Positions 15,895 to 23,950 of a DNA stretch of 64,000 nucleotides are shown here, piece by piece. Under the pieces are notes generated by a model. It saw only the letters and a list, made by a program, of their open reading frames with translations, did no database searches and was not told the origin of the DNA. The DNA lies in contig DASRJW010000141.1 in assembly GCA_035649275.1 (NCBI GenBank), forward strand, positions 26,932 to 90,931. The letters are read 5' to 3'. A program made the position numbers and the translations under genes. The DNA is from Candidatus Krumholzibacteriia bacterium (GTDB taxonomy: Bacteria; Krumholzibacteriota; Krumholzibacteriia; G020349025). How positions within the stretch are numbered: the first letter of the stretch is position 1; every line of letters starts with the position of its first letter.

Positions 15895-18435
15895 ATGCGT
15901 CCACTTCTCCTCGCCCTCGTCGTCCCCCTTGCTGTCCTGGGCCCACGCCCCGCCGTGGCGGTGCCGCCGCATCCGGCCTTGGGGAGGAACGAGAAGGCCG
16001 CCCATGCCCTGGTCCGGGACCTGTCACAGGCAGTGGCGGCTGGTCTCGACCGGCCGGCACCACGCTCGGCACGCCCGCCGGCTCCGATCCTCGTCCTCCT
16101 CGCCGAGTGCAGCGATCGGCCGCACGCCGCCAACCAGACTCCGGAGGCACTCGCGAGCGCCTTCTTCGGTGACCCACCCAGTCTTCGCGACTACTACCAG
16201 CGCGCCTCGCACGGACGCTACTCGCCGGCGGGTGAGACCACGGCTTGGCAACAACTGCCCCACACGCAGGCCTTCTACGCCGACGGTAGGCACGGCATCG
16301 GCGGCACGGGGCCGCACAATGCTCGTGCCCTGGTGGAGGACGCCGTTCGGGCTGCGGATGGGCAGCTGAACTTCGCGGGCTTCGACAACGATGGCCCCGA
16401 TGGAGTGCCGGCGAGCGGCGACGACGATGGCATGGTGGACGCGCTCATCGTCGTCCATGCCGGTGGCAGCTCCGAAACGAGCGGTGATCCCGACGACCTG
16501 CTCTCGCACACCTGGTTCACCCAGCAGACGGTGCAAACCGCCGATGGCGTCTACGTCTGGGTCTACAGCCTCGTCGCCGCCACCTCGCCCCTCGGGGTCA
16601 GGGTCCACGAGTTCGGCCATCTCCTCGGTCTCCCGGATCTCTACAACCGGAGCGCCGTGTCTCGGGACGCGCCGGGCGGTCTCGGGGATTGGAGCCTGAT
16701 GGGCACCGGCGCCTGGCTCGGGGACGGCGAGCAACCCGGCGACTTCGACGGCCCGAGCAAGATCGAGCTCGGCTTCGTCGACCCTATCGTGCCACCGGCC
16801 AACGCCACGGGCCTCGAGCTCTCCGCGGCGACCGACGTCGCGGCGCCGACTCTCTATAAGGTATGGACCCACGGCCTGCCGGAGATGGAGTACTTCGTCC
16901 TCGAGAACCGCCGGCCTGCCGGACTCGACGCCGCTCTCCCCGGCGGCGGCATGCTCGTCTACCACGTCGACCTGACGCGGGCGACGAATGACGACCCGGA
17001 GAAGCCGCGGGTGCGGCTGTTGCAAGCGGACGGCAGGGAAGATCTGGAGGGCTTCGCGAATGCGGGCGATGCGGGCGATCCCTACCCCGGGACGGGGAGC
17101 GAGTGCTGCCGCATCGCCGCCGACACGACGCCGGGAACGCTCGGCTCCGACGGCAGCGAGACGCAGATCGAGATCAGCAACATCTCCCCCCCCACGGCGG
17201 CGATGCACTTCGATCTGCGGGTCGAGAACCGTGCTTTCTTCCAGGTCCAAAACGAGGTGTTGCGCGAGCGGAGCGGCGATGGCGACGGCGTCCCCGAAGC
17301 CGGGGAGGAACTGGAGCTCGAAATCGAGCTCGAGAACCTCGGGCTCGCCGCCACCAACGTCCTGCAGGTGTGGCGCACCGAGCCGGTAGCGAACGCCACC
17401 TGGAGCGTCGATCGCGCCACCTTCGCCGCCCTCGGCAAGGGCGAAGCGGCGACCGCGACTTTCGTGTTGCGCCCCGCGGCGACGCTCGCGGATCCGGCTC
17501 TCGTGCTGCACGGTGAGGCGCAGGATGCCTCCGGAGCGCAGCAGACGCTTTCCCGCACCGTCGCCCTCGGAACCGCGCGCGGCTTTCTCGCCTGCCTGCA
17601 AGCCGTGCCCTCGCGCTTCACCCGTGACTGCCCGCCGACCGAAGCGCCGTGGGAGGTCGAGGTGTTGCAAGGGCAGGGGACTTGGATCTTGCAAGACAGC
17701 CCCGGCGACCTGGCGCAGGTCTACCGGAACGCGAGCAGCGGCCGCTATCCCAACGCCACGGACGTCGCCCTCGTCTCGCCGCACTTCACCTTGCAAGCGG
17801 GAAGCGAGCTACACCTTTTGCACTCGTACAGCACTCAGGATCTCGACGCCGGCTGGGCTCATGACGGCGGGCGTGTGGAGATCTCGCGGCACGGAGGCGC
17901 TTGGGAAGCGCTGGAACCACGGGGCGGTTATCCGCGCCGTCTCTTCCCGGAGAGCGTGCCGCAGCTGGCTCGGGCCGGTGTGTTCGGCGGCAGCGCCCCA
18001 CGGCGCTGGGACGTCTTTCCCTGCGGCAACTCAAGCGGCAGCGCCAGGATCCGCTTCCGTTTCGCGAGCGACGATTCCATCGCCGCCGCCGGCTGGGAGA
18101 TCGCCCGCGTCGAGGTCCATCTGGCGGCGCCCGAGCCCGCCTCGACGGACCTCCAGCTCCTGGCGGAGCCCAACCCGGCGCGATTCCCGACGCGCGTCTC
18201 TTTCCGCATCGACGCCTCGCGGGGCGAGGCGGCGCTCCCGACACACCTCCTGCTCTTCGACGCCCGCGGCCGTCTCGTCCAGGTGCTGGAGCATGCGCCG
18301 GTGCCAGCGCAGAGCGCTCGCTTCACCTGGGATGGTACGGATCGTGCGGGCCATCCCGTGCCTTCCGGGGTATACTGGGCACGCCTGGAGTGGGGGGAGC
18401 GGAAGGCGACGACGAGGCTCCTGGTTCTACGTTGA
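15895..18435 (+). CDS. Secreted M6-family metalloprotease with FlgD-like C-terminal domain
   Basis: This 846-residue protein has a signal peptide (MRPLLLALVVPLAV, cleavage after PAVA). An immune-inhibitor-A-type zinc protease domain follows, with HEFGHLLGLPD at 238-248: two His ligands, the catalytic Glu and the family Asp. GDWSLMGTGAW is the downstream Met-turn region. The middle carries beta-rich domains. The last 90 residues match the FlgD-Ig-like domain seen at the C-terminus of many secreted proteins in FCB-type bacteria (EPNPARFPTRVSF, FTWDGTDRAG, VPSGVYWARLE). The ATG at 15895 gives the signal peptide and has GGAGG only two bases away. Expected role: extracellular proteolysis. Confidence 0.9.
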   Translation: MRPLLLALVVPLAVLGPRPAVAVPPHPALGRNEKAAHALVRDLSQAVAAGLDRPAPRSARPPAPILVLLAECSDRPHAANQTPEALASAFFGDPPSLRDYYQRASHGRYSPAGETTAWQQLPHTQAFYADGRHGIGGTGPHNARALVEDAVRAADGQLNFAGFDNDGPDGVPASGDDDGMVDALIVVHAGGSSETSGDPDDLLSHTWFTQQTVQTADGVYVWVYSLVAATSPLGVRVHEFGHLLGLPDLYNRSAVSRDAPGGLGDWSLMGTGAWLGDGEQPGDFDGPSKIELGFVDPIVPPANATGLELSAATDVAAPTLYKVWTHGLPEMEYFVLENRRPAGLDAALPGGGMLVYHVDLTRATNDDPEKPRVRLLQADGREDLEGFANAGDAGDPYPGTGSECCRIAADTTPGTLGSDGSETQIEISNISPPTAAMHFDLRVENRAFFQVQNEVLRERSGDGDGVPEAGEELELEIELENLGLAATNVLQVWRTEPVANATWSVDRATFAALGKGEAATATFVLRPAATLADPALVLHGEAQDASGAQQTLSRTVALGTARGFLACLQAVPSRFTRDCPPTEAPWEVEVLQGQGTWILQDSPGDLAQVYRNASSGRYPNATDVALVSPHFTLQAGSELHLLHSYSTQDLDAGWAHDGGRVEISRHGGAWEALEPRGGYPRRLFPESVPQLARAGVFGGSAPRRWDVFPCGNSSGSARIRFRFASDDSIAAAGWEIARVEVHLAAPEPASTDLQLLAEPNPARFPTRVSFRIDASRGEAALPTHLLLFDARGRLVQVLEHAPVPAQSARFTWDGTDRAGHPVPSGVYWARLEWGERKATTRLLVLR

Positions 18436-18479
18436 AGGCGGACAGCGCCGAGCCTCATTCCACCACGAAACGAGGAGTC

Positions 18480-20804
18480 ATGCCCGGCAAGCACATCGTG
18501 CTCGCAGCCCTCGTGCTCTTCCTCGGCGCCGGGAGCGCCGCCGCTCCACCGCAGGCGACGGACCTCGTGAGCGTCCTCGAAGCCCAGGGTGAGCTGGAAA
18601 TGGCCTGGGCCTGGCAGCAACGCGCGGCCGTGGGTGCAGCGGACTCGACGCTCGCGAACCTGCAGCGGACGCTGCGCCTGCTCGTGCGGCGCCGGGATTA
18701 CGCCGCCGCCTGGGACATCCTGCAGCGCGAGGGCAAGCGACTCGAGCCGGGAACACGGGCCGTCCTCGCCGCCGCCGTGGCTCTCCGTCTCGATCAGCCC
18801 TCGGCGGCGCTGGCGCACCTGGAGGCCGCCACCGTGCCTGCCGGTCTCGCCGGCTTTGCCGAGATGCAGCGCGCCGATGCCTGTCAAAGGCTCGGGCGCT
18901 GGGAAGAAGCGCGGCGCGCCGCGCTCGCCGCGAACGCCATGCCGCTGCCGCAAGAGATGCAGCGCCGTCTCCGCCTCATCGAGGGTCAGGCATGTTTCGC
19001 TCTCGGCGACATCGAGCGCCTGCGCCTCCTCGCACCGCGCCTCGGGGAAGATGCGCGCAGCGACGACCGCACCGGTCTCTTGCTGCTGCAGCTGGCGCGG
19101 GAAGTCTGGCGGGGTGGCGACACGGAGCAAGGGCGGCGCTGGCTTCTCGATCTCCTCGCCGCCAGGCCCGCACCGGCTGAGTCCGCCTACGCCGCGCTTC
19201 AGGTCGCGATAGCGCGCGGTGCATCGCCGCCGGACGTGGAAACGGAGCTGCTGCTGGCGCGCTACGAAGACCGCAGTCAACGGGCGGCCCAGGCGCGCCA
19301 GCGCCTGCAAGCGCTCGCCGCGAGCGGCCGCTTGACGGCCTTGCAAGAGGGCGAGGCGTGGGTGGCGGTGGCGGAGAGCTGGCGCCGGCAGGGTCGCGCC
19401 AACGATTGTCTCGCCGTGCTCTCGGCGCATGCCGAGCGCATCCGCGGCACGCCGTCGGAACCCGAGATGTTGCGCTGCCGCGGCCGCGCTTGTCGCGCCC
19501 TCGGCGACGAAGCCGGCATCATGGCGAGCTACAGCGAACTGGCGCGGCGTTTCCCCTCCGATCCGAACGCCGACGCCGCGCTCTACGAGGTGGGCTGGAG
19601 GCAGGAGATCGGCAACGACTACGCCGCCGCCATGCGGACCTATGCGACCGTGGAGCAGCAGTTTCCCCAGAGTTCTCTCGGCGACGATGCCGCTTTCCGC
19701 GAAGCCCTCTGTGCCTTGCGGAGCGGCAATCTGACCAGTGCACAGGAGCTTTTCGGCGCCATGGAGACCCAGCATCCCGGCTCGCCGCTGGTGCCGCGTT
19801 CGTTGTACTGGAGATCGTGGATCCTCGAACGACGGGGCGATGTCGAAGCAGCGCGGGTGCTCCGGGCCCGCTTGCAGCGCGATCACCGTGATTCTTACTA
19901 CGCCGTGCTCGCCGCTCGGGCCGACTCCGCCCTCGACGCCGCGCCGACCGACACGGCGCCGTCATGGCGCGACGCGGCGGGGAGTACGGAGAGCCCGCAG
20001 CAGATCGACGGCCTGGAGCTCGCCGGCCGCAACCACGCGCGCTACCTGGCGGCCATCGAGTCGTTGCATCGGACCGGGGTGCCGGCGGCCTCGGCGTCGT
20101 TCGAGGCCGAGGCCACACTCTGGCACTTCTGCCTCGACTACGGCCTGGCGAACGAGGCGTCCTGGGAGACGCGACGCCTGGAGCAGCGCTTCGCCGTCGA
20201 TCCCGGCGCGCTCCTGGAGCTTCTCGCCACGACCTACGTTCGCGGCGTACACGATCGCTTGGTACGCCTCTCCTTCATGTTGAGCCTCCTCGTGCAGCGG
20301 CCCGAAAGCGCCGCGGCCATCGAAGTGCTGCGCCATCCGGCGCCGCTATCCGTCACCCTCGCCGCCGCGACCCGCGAGCACGGCGTTTCCCATGCCGTGG
20401 TGCTCGGCGTCATCCGGCAGGAAAGCGCCTTCGATCCCCGCGCCGACTCCCGCGCCGGCGCCCGTGGTCTCATGCAGATCATGCCCGCCGTGGGGGTGCG
20501 TCTCGCCTCGCAGCGCGGCGAGGGGAACCTCCCGCCAGAGCGCCTCTACGCCACGGACCTCAACCTCGAGCTCGGCTGCCAGCTCTTCGCCGAAGAGCTG
20601 CGCCGCGCCCAGGGCAGCCTGCCGCAGGCGCTGGCGGCCTACAATGCCGGCAGCGATCCGGCGGAAAAATGGCGGCGCCGGTTGCAACCCGAGGAGCCCC
20701 CCGAGCTCTACCTCGATGTGGCGGAATATCTCGAAACCCGGAACTACCTCGATCGGGTTCTCGGCGGCGCCGAGACCTACAGGCGTGTCTACGATTTGCC
20801 GTGA
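18480..20804 (+). CDS. Slt70-like lytic transglycosylase with long helical-repeat domain
   Basis: This 774-residue exported protein has a signal peptide (MPGKHIVLAALVLFLGAGSA). About 550 residues of TPR-like helical repeats follow. The C-terminal SLT domain has catalytic Glu648 in GVIRQESAFDP, GARGLMQIMP and ALAAYNAGSDP. It should cleave murein between MurNAc and GlcNAc with formation of the 1,6-anhydro product. The overall shape is that of Slt70 but longer. GAGGAG lies two bases before the ATG at 18480. The next gene overlaps its end by 20 bases, so the two are probably translated together. Confidence 0.88.
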   Translation: MPGKHIVLAALVLFLGAGSAAAPPQATDLVSVLEAQGELEMAWAWQQRAAVGAADSTLANLQRTLRLLVRRRDYAAAWDILQREGKRLEPGTRAVLAAAVALRLDQPSAALAHLEAATVPAGLAGFAEMQRADACQRLGRWEEARRAALAANAMPLPQEMQRRLRLIEGQACFALGDIERLRLLAPRLGEDARSDDRTGLLLLQLAREVWRGGDTEQGRRWLLDLLAARPAPAESAYAALQVAIARGASPPDVETELLLARYEDRSQRAAQARQRLQALAASGRLTALQEGEAWVAVAESWRRQGRANDCLAVLSAHAERIRGTPSEPEMLRCRGRACRALGDEAGIMASYSELARRFPSDPNADAALYEVGWRQEIGNDYAAAMRTYATVEQQFPQSSLGDDAAFREALCALRSGNLTSAQELFGAMETQHPGSPLVPRSLYWRSWILERRGDVEAARVLRARLQRDHRDSYYAVLAARADSALDAAPTDTAPSWRDAAGSTESPQQIDGLELAGRNHARYLAAIESLHRTGVPAASASFEAEATLWHFCLDYGLANEASWETRRLEQRFAVDPGALLELLATTYVRGVHDRLVRLSFMLSLLVQRPESAAAIEVLRHPAPLSVTLAAATREHGVSHAVVLGVIRQESAFDPRADSRAGARGLMQIMPAVGVRLASQRGEGNLPPERLYATDLNLELGCQLFAEELRRAQGSLPQALAAYNAGSDPAEKWRRRLQPEEPPELYLDVAEYLETRNYLDRVLGGAETYRRVYDLP

Positions 20805-22164
20805 GCGGGCACCACGCCCGCCGCGGCTCGCCGTGGTCTTCCTCGTCGCCTGGAGCACTGCGGCCGGCGCCGAAGCACCACCCACCACTCTGATCTACCC
20901 ACCCTGGGGGCACTGCTATGGCCTGCACCGGGTGACGCAGATGCACCTCACCATGCGCGCCGGCTTCCGCGCCAAGTTCGACGACCCCCAGGGTGTGGCA
21001 GCGGTGAAGATGCGCGCCGAGGACGACACGACCACCGCGAAGGACGACGACGAGCTCACCGTGTTCGGGGTCAATTCCGGCCAGGATCAGATCATCTACA
21101 ACACTTCTCTCACCGCCATCGCCTTCTACGGCACCTCGGGGCGGGGACCGGGACAGTTCCGCCGGCCGACGGGAATCGCCGCCGACCGGAGCGGCCTCGT
21201 CGTCGTCGCCGACACCGGCAACGATCGCCTCCACGTCCTGTGGTACGCCGACGATCGCCTCGAACACCGGCGCTTCATCCAGGGCGACTTCGCCGGCGCC
21301 CGCCTCGTCCGGCCCCGCGGCGTCGCCCTCGAGGCCGGCGAGATCTACGTCTGCGATCCCGAGAACCACCGGATCCTGGTGCTGGACCCCGAGGGCAACC
21401 TGCGCCGTCTCCTCGCTCCGACGCAGGATGGGCGTCCGGTGCTGCGCGAGCCCACCGCGGTGGCGGCGATCCGCGCCCGCGCCGACTTCAATTTCTTCGG
21501 TGAAGATTTCGTCGCCGTGGTGGACTCGGGCCACACCCGGCTGTTGCAGCTCTCCCACGATGGCCGCGTCCTCGCCCTCTGCCGAAGCAACGAGCTCGGC
21601 CCGCAGGCCCGGCGCTTCGACTGGGTCGCCATCGACTATCACGCCAACGTCTACTGCAGCGACCGCAGTGGGAGGCTGCACAAGTTCGACCGCAAGCTGC
21701 ACCCGCTGCTCAGCATCGGCCGTCCGGGCAAGCACGATTACGAGTTCGACGAGCCGCGGGGCCTCGGACTCTACCGCCGCTTCGGCCAGCTCTTCGTCGC
21801 CGAGCGCGCCGGCGCCCAGTACCTCTGGACCGGGACCGATGTCTTCACCCCCCAGCTCGCGGACCTCGCCGGCGGCGCCGACAGCACCTGGACCGGGGAG
21901 GTGCGCTTCTTCCTGACCGAGTATGCCCGGGTCCAACTCGAGCTGGTGGACGCGAGCGAGAATCGGGTGGTGCTGCTGCAGACACCGCGGTGGCAAAACG
22001 TCGGCCCGGTGACGATGCCAGTCCGTTTTCGGCTGGCGCCACCTTCCGAGCCGCTGCGCCTGCGTGTGGAGGCCACACCGACGTACTCGTCGAGGTCGTA
22101 CCTCACGGTGCGGAAGCTCGGGCCGCCGCTTTCCTTCCCACGCGTGGTGGGAGCTTCTCCGTGA
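20785..22164 (+). CDS. Exported NHL-repeat beta-propeller protein
   Basis: This 459-residue protein has a basic start followed by a hydrophobic segment (LAVVFLVAWSTAAGAEA) that acts as a signal peptide. At least five NHL-type blades follow, for example RPTGIAADRSGLVVVADTGN, RPRGVALEAGEIYVCDPENH and EPRGLGLYRRFGQLFVAER. A small C-terminal beta domain ends the protein. The only sensible start is GTG at 20785, inside the end of the transglycosylase gene; GTG 20833 would remove the basic n-region. Role unknown: such propellers usually bind proteins or glycans. Its stop overlaps the next gene as GTGA. Confidence 0.75.
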   Translation: MSTICRERAPRPPRLAVVFLVAWSTAAGAEAPPTTLIYPPWGHCYGLHRVTQMHLTMRAGFRAKFDDPQGVAAVKMRAEDDTTTAKDDDELTVFGVNSGQDQIIYNTSLTAIAFYGTSGRGPGQFRRPTGIAADRSGLVVVADTGNDRLHVLWYADDRLEHRRFIQGDFAGARLVRPRGVALEAGEIYVCDPENHRILVLDPEGNLRRLLAPTQDGRPVLREPTAVAAIRARADFNFFGEDFVAVVDSGHTRLLQLSHDGRVLALCRSNELGPQARRFDWVAIDYHANVYCSDRSGRLHKFDRKLHPLLSIGRPGKHDYEFDEPRGLGLYRRFGQLFVAERAGAQYLWTGTDVFTPQLADLAGGADSTWTGEVRFFLTEYARVQLELVDASENRVVLLQTPRWQNVGPVTMPVRFRLAPPSEPLRLRVEATPTYSSRSYLTVRKLGPPLSFPRVVGASP

Positions 22165-22739
22165 GTCACCTCAAGGCGCTACGGTACGAGGGCTGGCGCA
22201 AGGCCATCCATCTTTCCATGCTCGTGCTTCCGGTCTGGATCGTGGTGGCGCCGGAAGCATGGCGCCTCCGTGGCCTACTCATTGCATTCTTCTTTCTGTT
22301 GGGAGTGGATCTCCTCCGGTTGCGCTGGAAACCACTCGGCCGCTGGTTGCAGCCGCGGCTCGACGGTTCTCTGCGGCCCGGAGAGAAACTCGGTCTCACC
22401 AGCGCGCACTACTGGACGCTGGTGGCTTGCTTCCTCGCCTGGTGTGGGCCGGAACGCCTCGCCGCCGCGGCGCTGGCCATGCCGATCGTGGGCGATGCGG
22501 CGGCGGCCGTGGTGGGCAGGCGCTTCGGGCGGAAGCGCTACGGCAGCAAGAGCCTGGAGGGCAGCGCCGCCTGCTTCGCGGGCTGCATGCTCGCCGGCGC
22601 CTTTTTCCTGCCGTCCGAGCCCCTGGCGCTCGCGGCGGCGGCCGGGGCGGCGACGGTGGTGGAGGCCTTGCCGCTGCCGGTGGACGACAATCTGAGTGTC
22701 CCTCTCGTCGCCGCGCTGGTGCTGCGATGGTGCGTCTAA
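22161..22739 (+). CDS. CTP-dependent lipid kinase-like membrane protein (dolichol kinase / DGK1 / VTE5 family)
   Basis: This 192-residue protein has about six predicted membrane helices. Its conserved motifs belong to the phosphatidate cytidylyltransferase-like kinases of dolichol, phytol and diacylglycerol: RKAIHLSM near the start, PIVGDAAAAVVGRRFG, GSKSLEGS and VDDNLSVPL. It probably phosphorylates a lipid alcohol such as undecaprenol or diacylglycerol; the substrate is inferred, not shown. The GTG start at 22161 overlaps the NHL gene stop by four bases. Confidence 0.8.
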   Translation: MSHLKALRYEGWRKAIHLSMLVLPVWIVVAPEAWRLRGLLIAFFFLLGVDLLRLRWKPLGRWLQPRLDGSLRPGEKLGLTSAHYWTLVACFLAWCGPERLAAAALAMPIVGDAAAAVVGRRFGRKRYGSKSLEGSAACFAGCMLAGAFFLPSEPLALAAAAGAATVVEALPLPVDDNLSVPLVAALVLRWCV

Positions 22740-22849
22740 AGGGAAGCTCCACGGCAAGCGTGGGCCGAGGAGCCGAGGGTTGGAAGGGCGCTCAGGGTCA
22801 TAGGTGGCGCGCTCCGAATTCGCTGGAGCGCTTCTCGAGGTGACCGATC

Positions 22850-23785
22850 ATGTTCCTGCGCGACTTGTTCCGCTTCCTGCCGCGAAGCCCGCTCCGGCGC
22901 GCCCTGGGAGCGATGAACCGGGGCGAGTTCGAAAGCGCCGCGGCGCTCCTCGAGGGCATGCTGCAACCACACTCCTTGCCGCCCGAGGACCTGAGCGCCT
23001 ACGCCTGCGAAGCCTACCTGGAAGCGGCGAAGCAGCGGCGCGACGCGGGCGATGTCGCTGGGGCCGTCCGTTGTCTCGAGCGCGCCGCGGCGCTGCGCCC
23101 GGGCTTCGCCGACGTGCACTTCCGTCTGGGTGAGATGCAGGAGCACGCCGATCAGCCCGAGGTGGCCCGCAGCGCCTACGAGCGTGCCCTCACCCTCAAC
23201 CCGCGTTACTTCGAAGCCCGCTTGGCTTTGGCCCGCATCCTCACCCACAGCGGCGAGTCCGCGGTGGCGCTTCGCCACCTGCGCGAAGCGGCCCCACAGG
23301 CACCGGAAGCCTTGTCCCGTGTCATCGCCCGCATGCTGGCGGAAACCGTGGAGGGCGATGGTAGCGGCACGCGAGCGCGTCTGGAGGCGCTCTTCGCCGA
23401 CCTGGTGTCGGCGCCGTCCACACCCGTGGCGGAGGGCATCGAGGCGGCCCGCCGGGCGCTCCGCACCGGGGACAATCTGCGCGCCATTGCGGGCCTCAAA
23501 TCGCTGCTGCAGCAGCACCCGCGCTTCCCGGACCTGCACAACCTGCTCGGGGTGGCGTACGACACCGAGGGCATGCTGGACGACGCGGTGGAGGAGTTCG
23601 AGCGCGCCGTCGCCCTCAACCCCGACTACGCCGAGGCTCGTCTCAACCTCGGCCTGGGTCTCTTCCACCGCAGCCGGCACGAGGAAGCCGCGCGCCATCT
23701 GCGCTGGGTGGAGAAGAAACATCCAGGTCACGCCCTGGTGCGTTCCGTTCTGGCGCAGATCGAATCCTTGGCAAGGCCGGGCTGA
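22850..23785 (+). CDS. TPR-repeat protein
   Basis: This 311-residue protein is made of tetratricopeptide-type repeats, clearest at AVRCLERAAALRPGFADVHF, VARSAYERALTLNPRYFEAR and AVEEFERAVALNPDYAEARL. It has no signal peptide, only a short hydrophobic/aromatic N-terminus (MFLRDLFRFLP), so it is probably cytoplasmic or peripheral to the membrane. GAGGTG at 22836-22841 supports the ATG at 22850. Function cannot be named; such proteins act as protein-binding scaffolds. It is 111 bases after the lipid kinase gene. Confidence 0.75.
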   Translation: MFLRDLFRFLPRSPLRRALGAMNRGEFESAAALLEGMLQPHSLPPEDLSAYACEAYLEAAKQRRDAGDVAGAVRCLERAAALRPGFADVHFRLGEMQEHADQPEVARSAYERALTLNPRYFEARLALARILTHSGESAVALRHLREAAPQAPEALSRVIARMLAETVEGDGSGTRARLEALFADLVSAPSTPVAEGIEAARRALRTGDNLRAIAGLKSLLQQHPRFPDLHNLLGVAYDTEGMLDDAVEEFERAVALNPDYAEARLNLGLGLFHRSRHEEAARHLRWVEKKHPGHALVRSVLAQIESLARPG

Positions 23786-23787
23786 GC

Positions 23788-23803
23788 GCGCGGAATTCCG
23801 CGC
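23788..23803. terminator. 16-base perfect palindrome after the TPR gene
   Basis: GCGCGGAATTCCGCGC is a perfect palindrome beginning two bases after the TGA at 23783-23785. In RNA it would fold as a GC stem with an AATT loop. No T run follows, so termination is possible but not assured. Confidence 0.3.
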
Positions 23804-23906
23804 ACGCATCGCTTGCCATGCCGCTCCTGCACGCTGCACTGCCACACTCCGCCTGCATCGACCCGGAACCTCGCGCTGGCTCGCCACGGTTCTGCAGACA
23901 AAGCGC

Positions 23907-23935
23907 TTGCCGCATGGCGGCACATCCGCTAAAAA
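23907..23935 (+). promoter_or_regulatory. Sigma70-like promoter for the PQQ-propeller gene
   Basis: TTGCCG at 23907-23912 and TAAAAA at 23930-23935 are 17 bases apart, each matching four of six consensus positions. Transcription would begin near 23942. That gives a very short leader for ATG 23951 or a normal one for ATG 23978. Confidence 0.45.
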
Positions 23936-23950
23936 ACGATTCTTCGTGGG

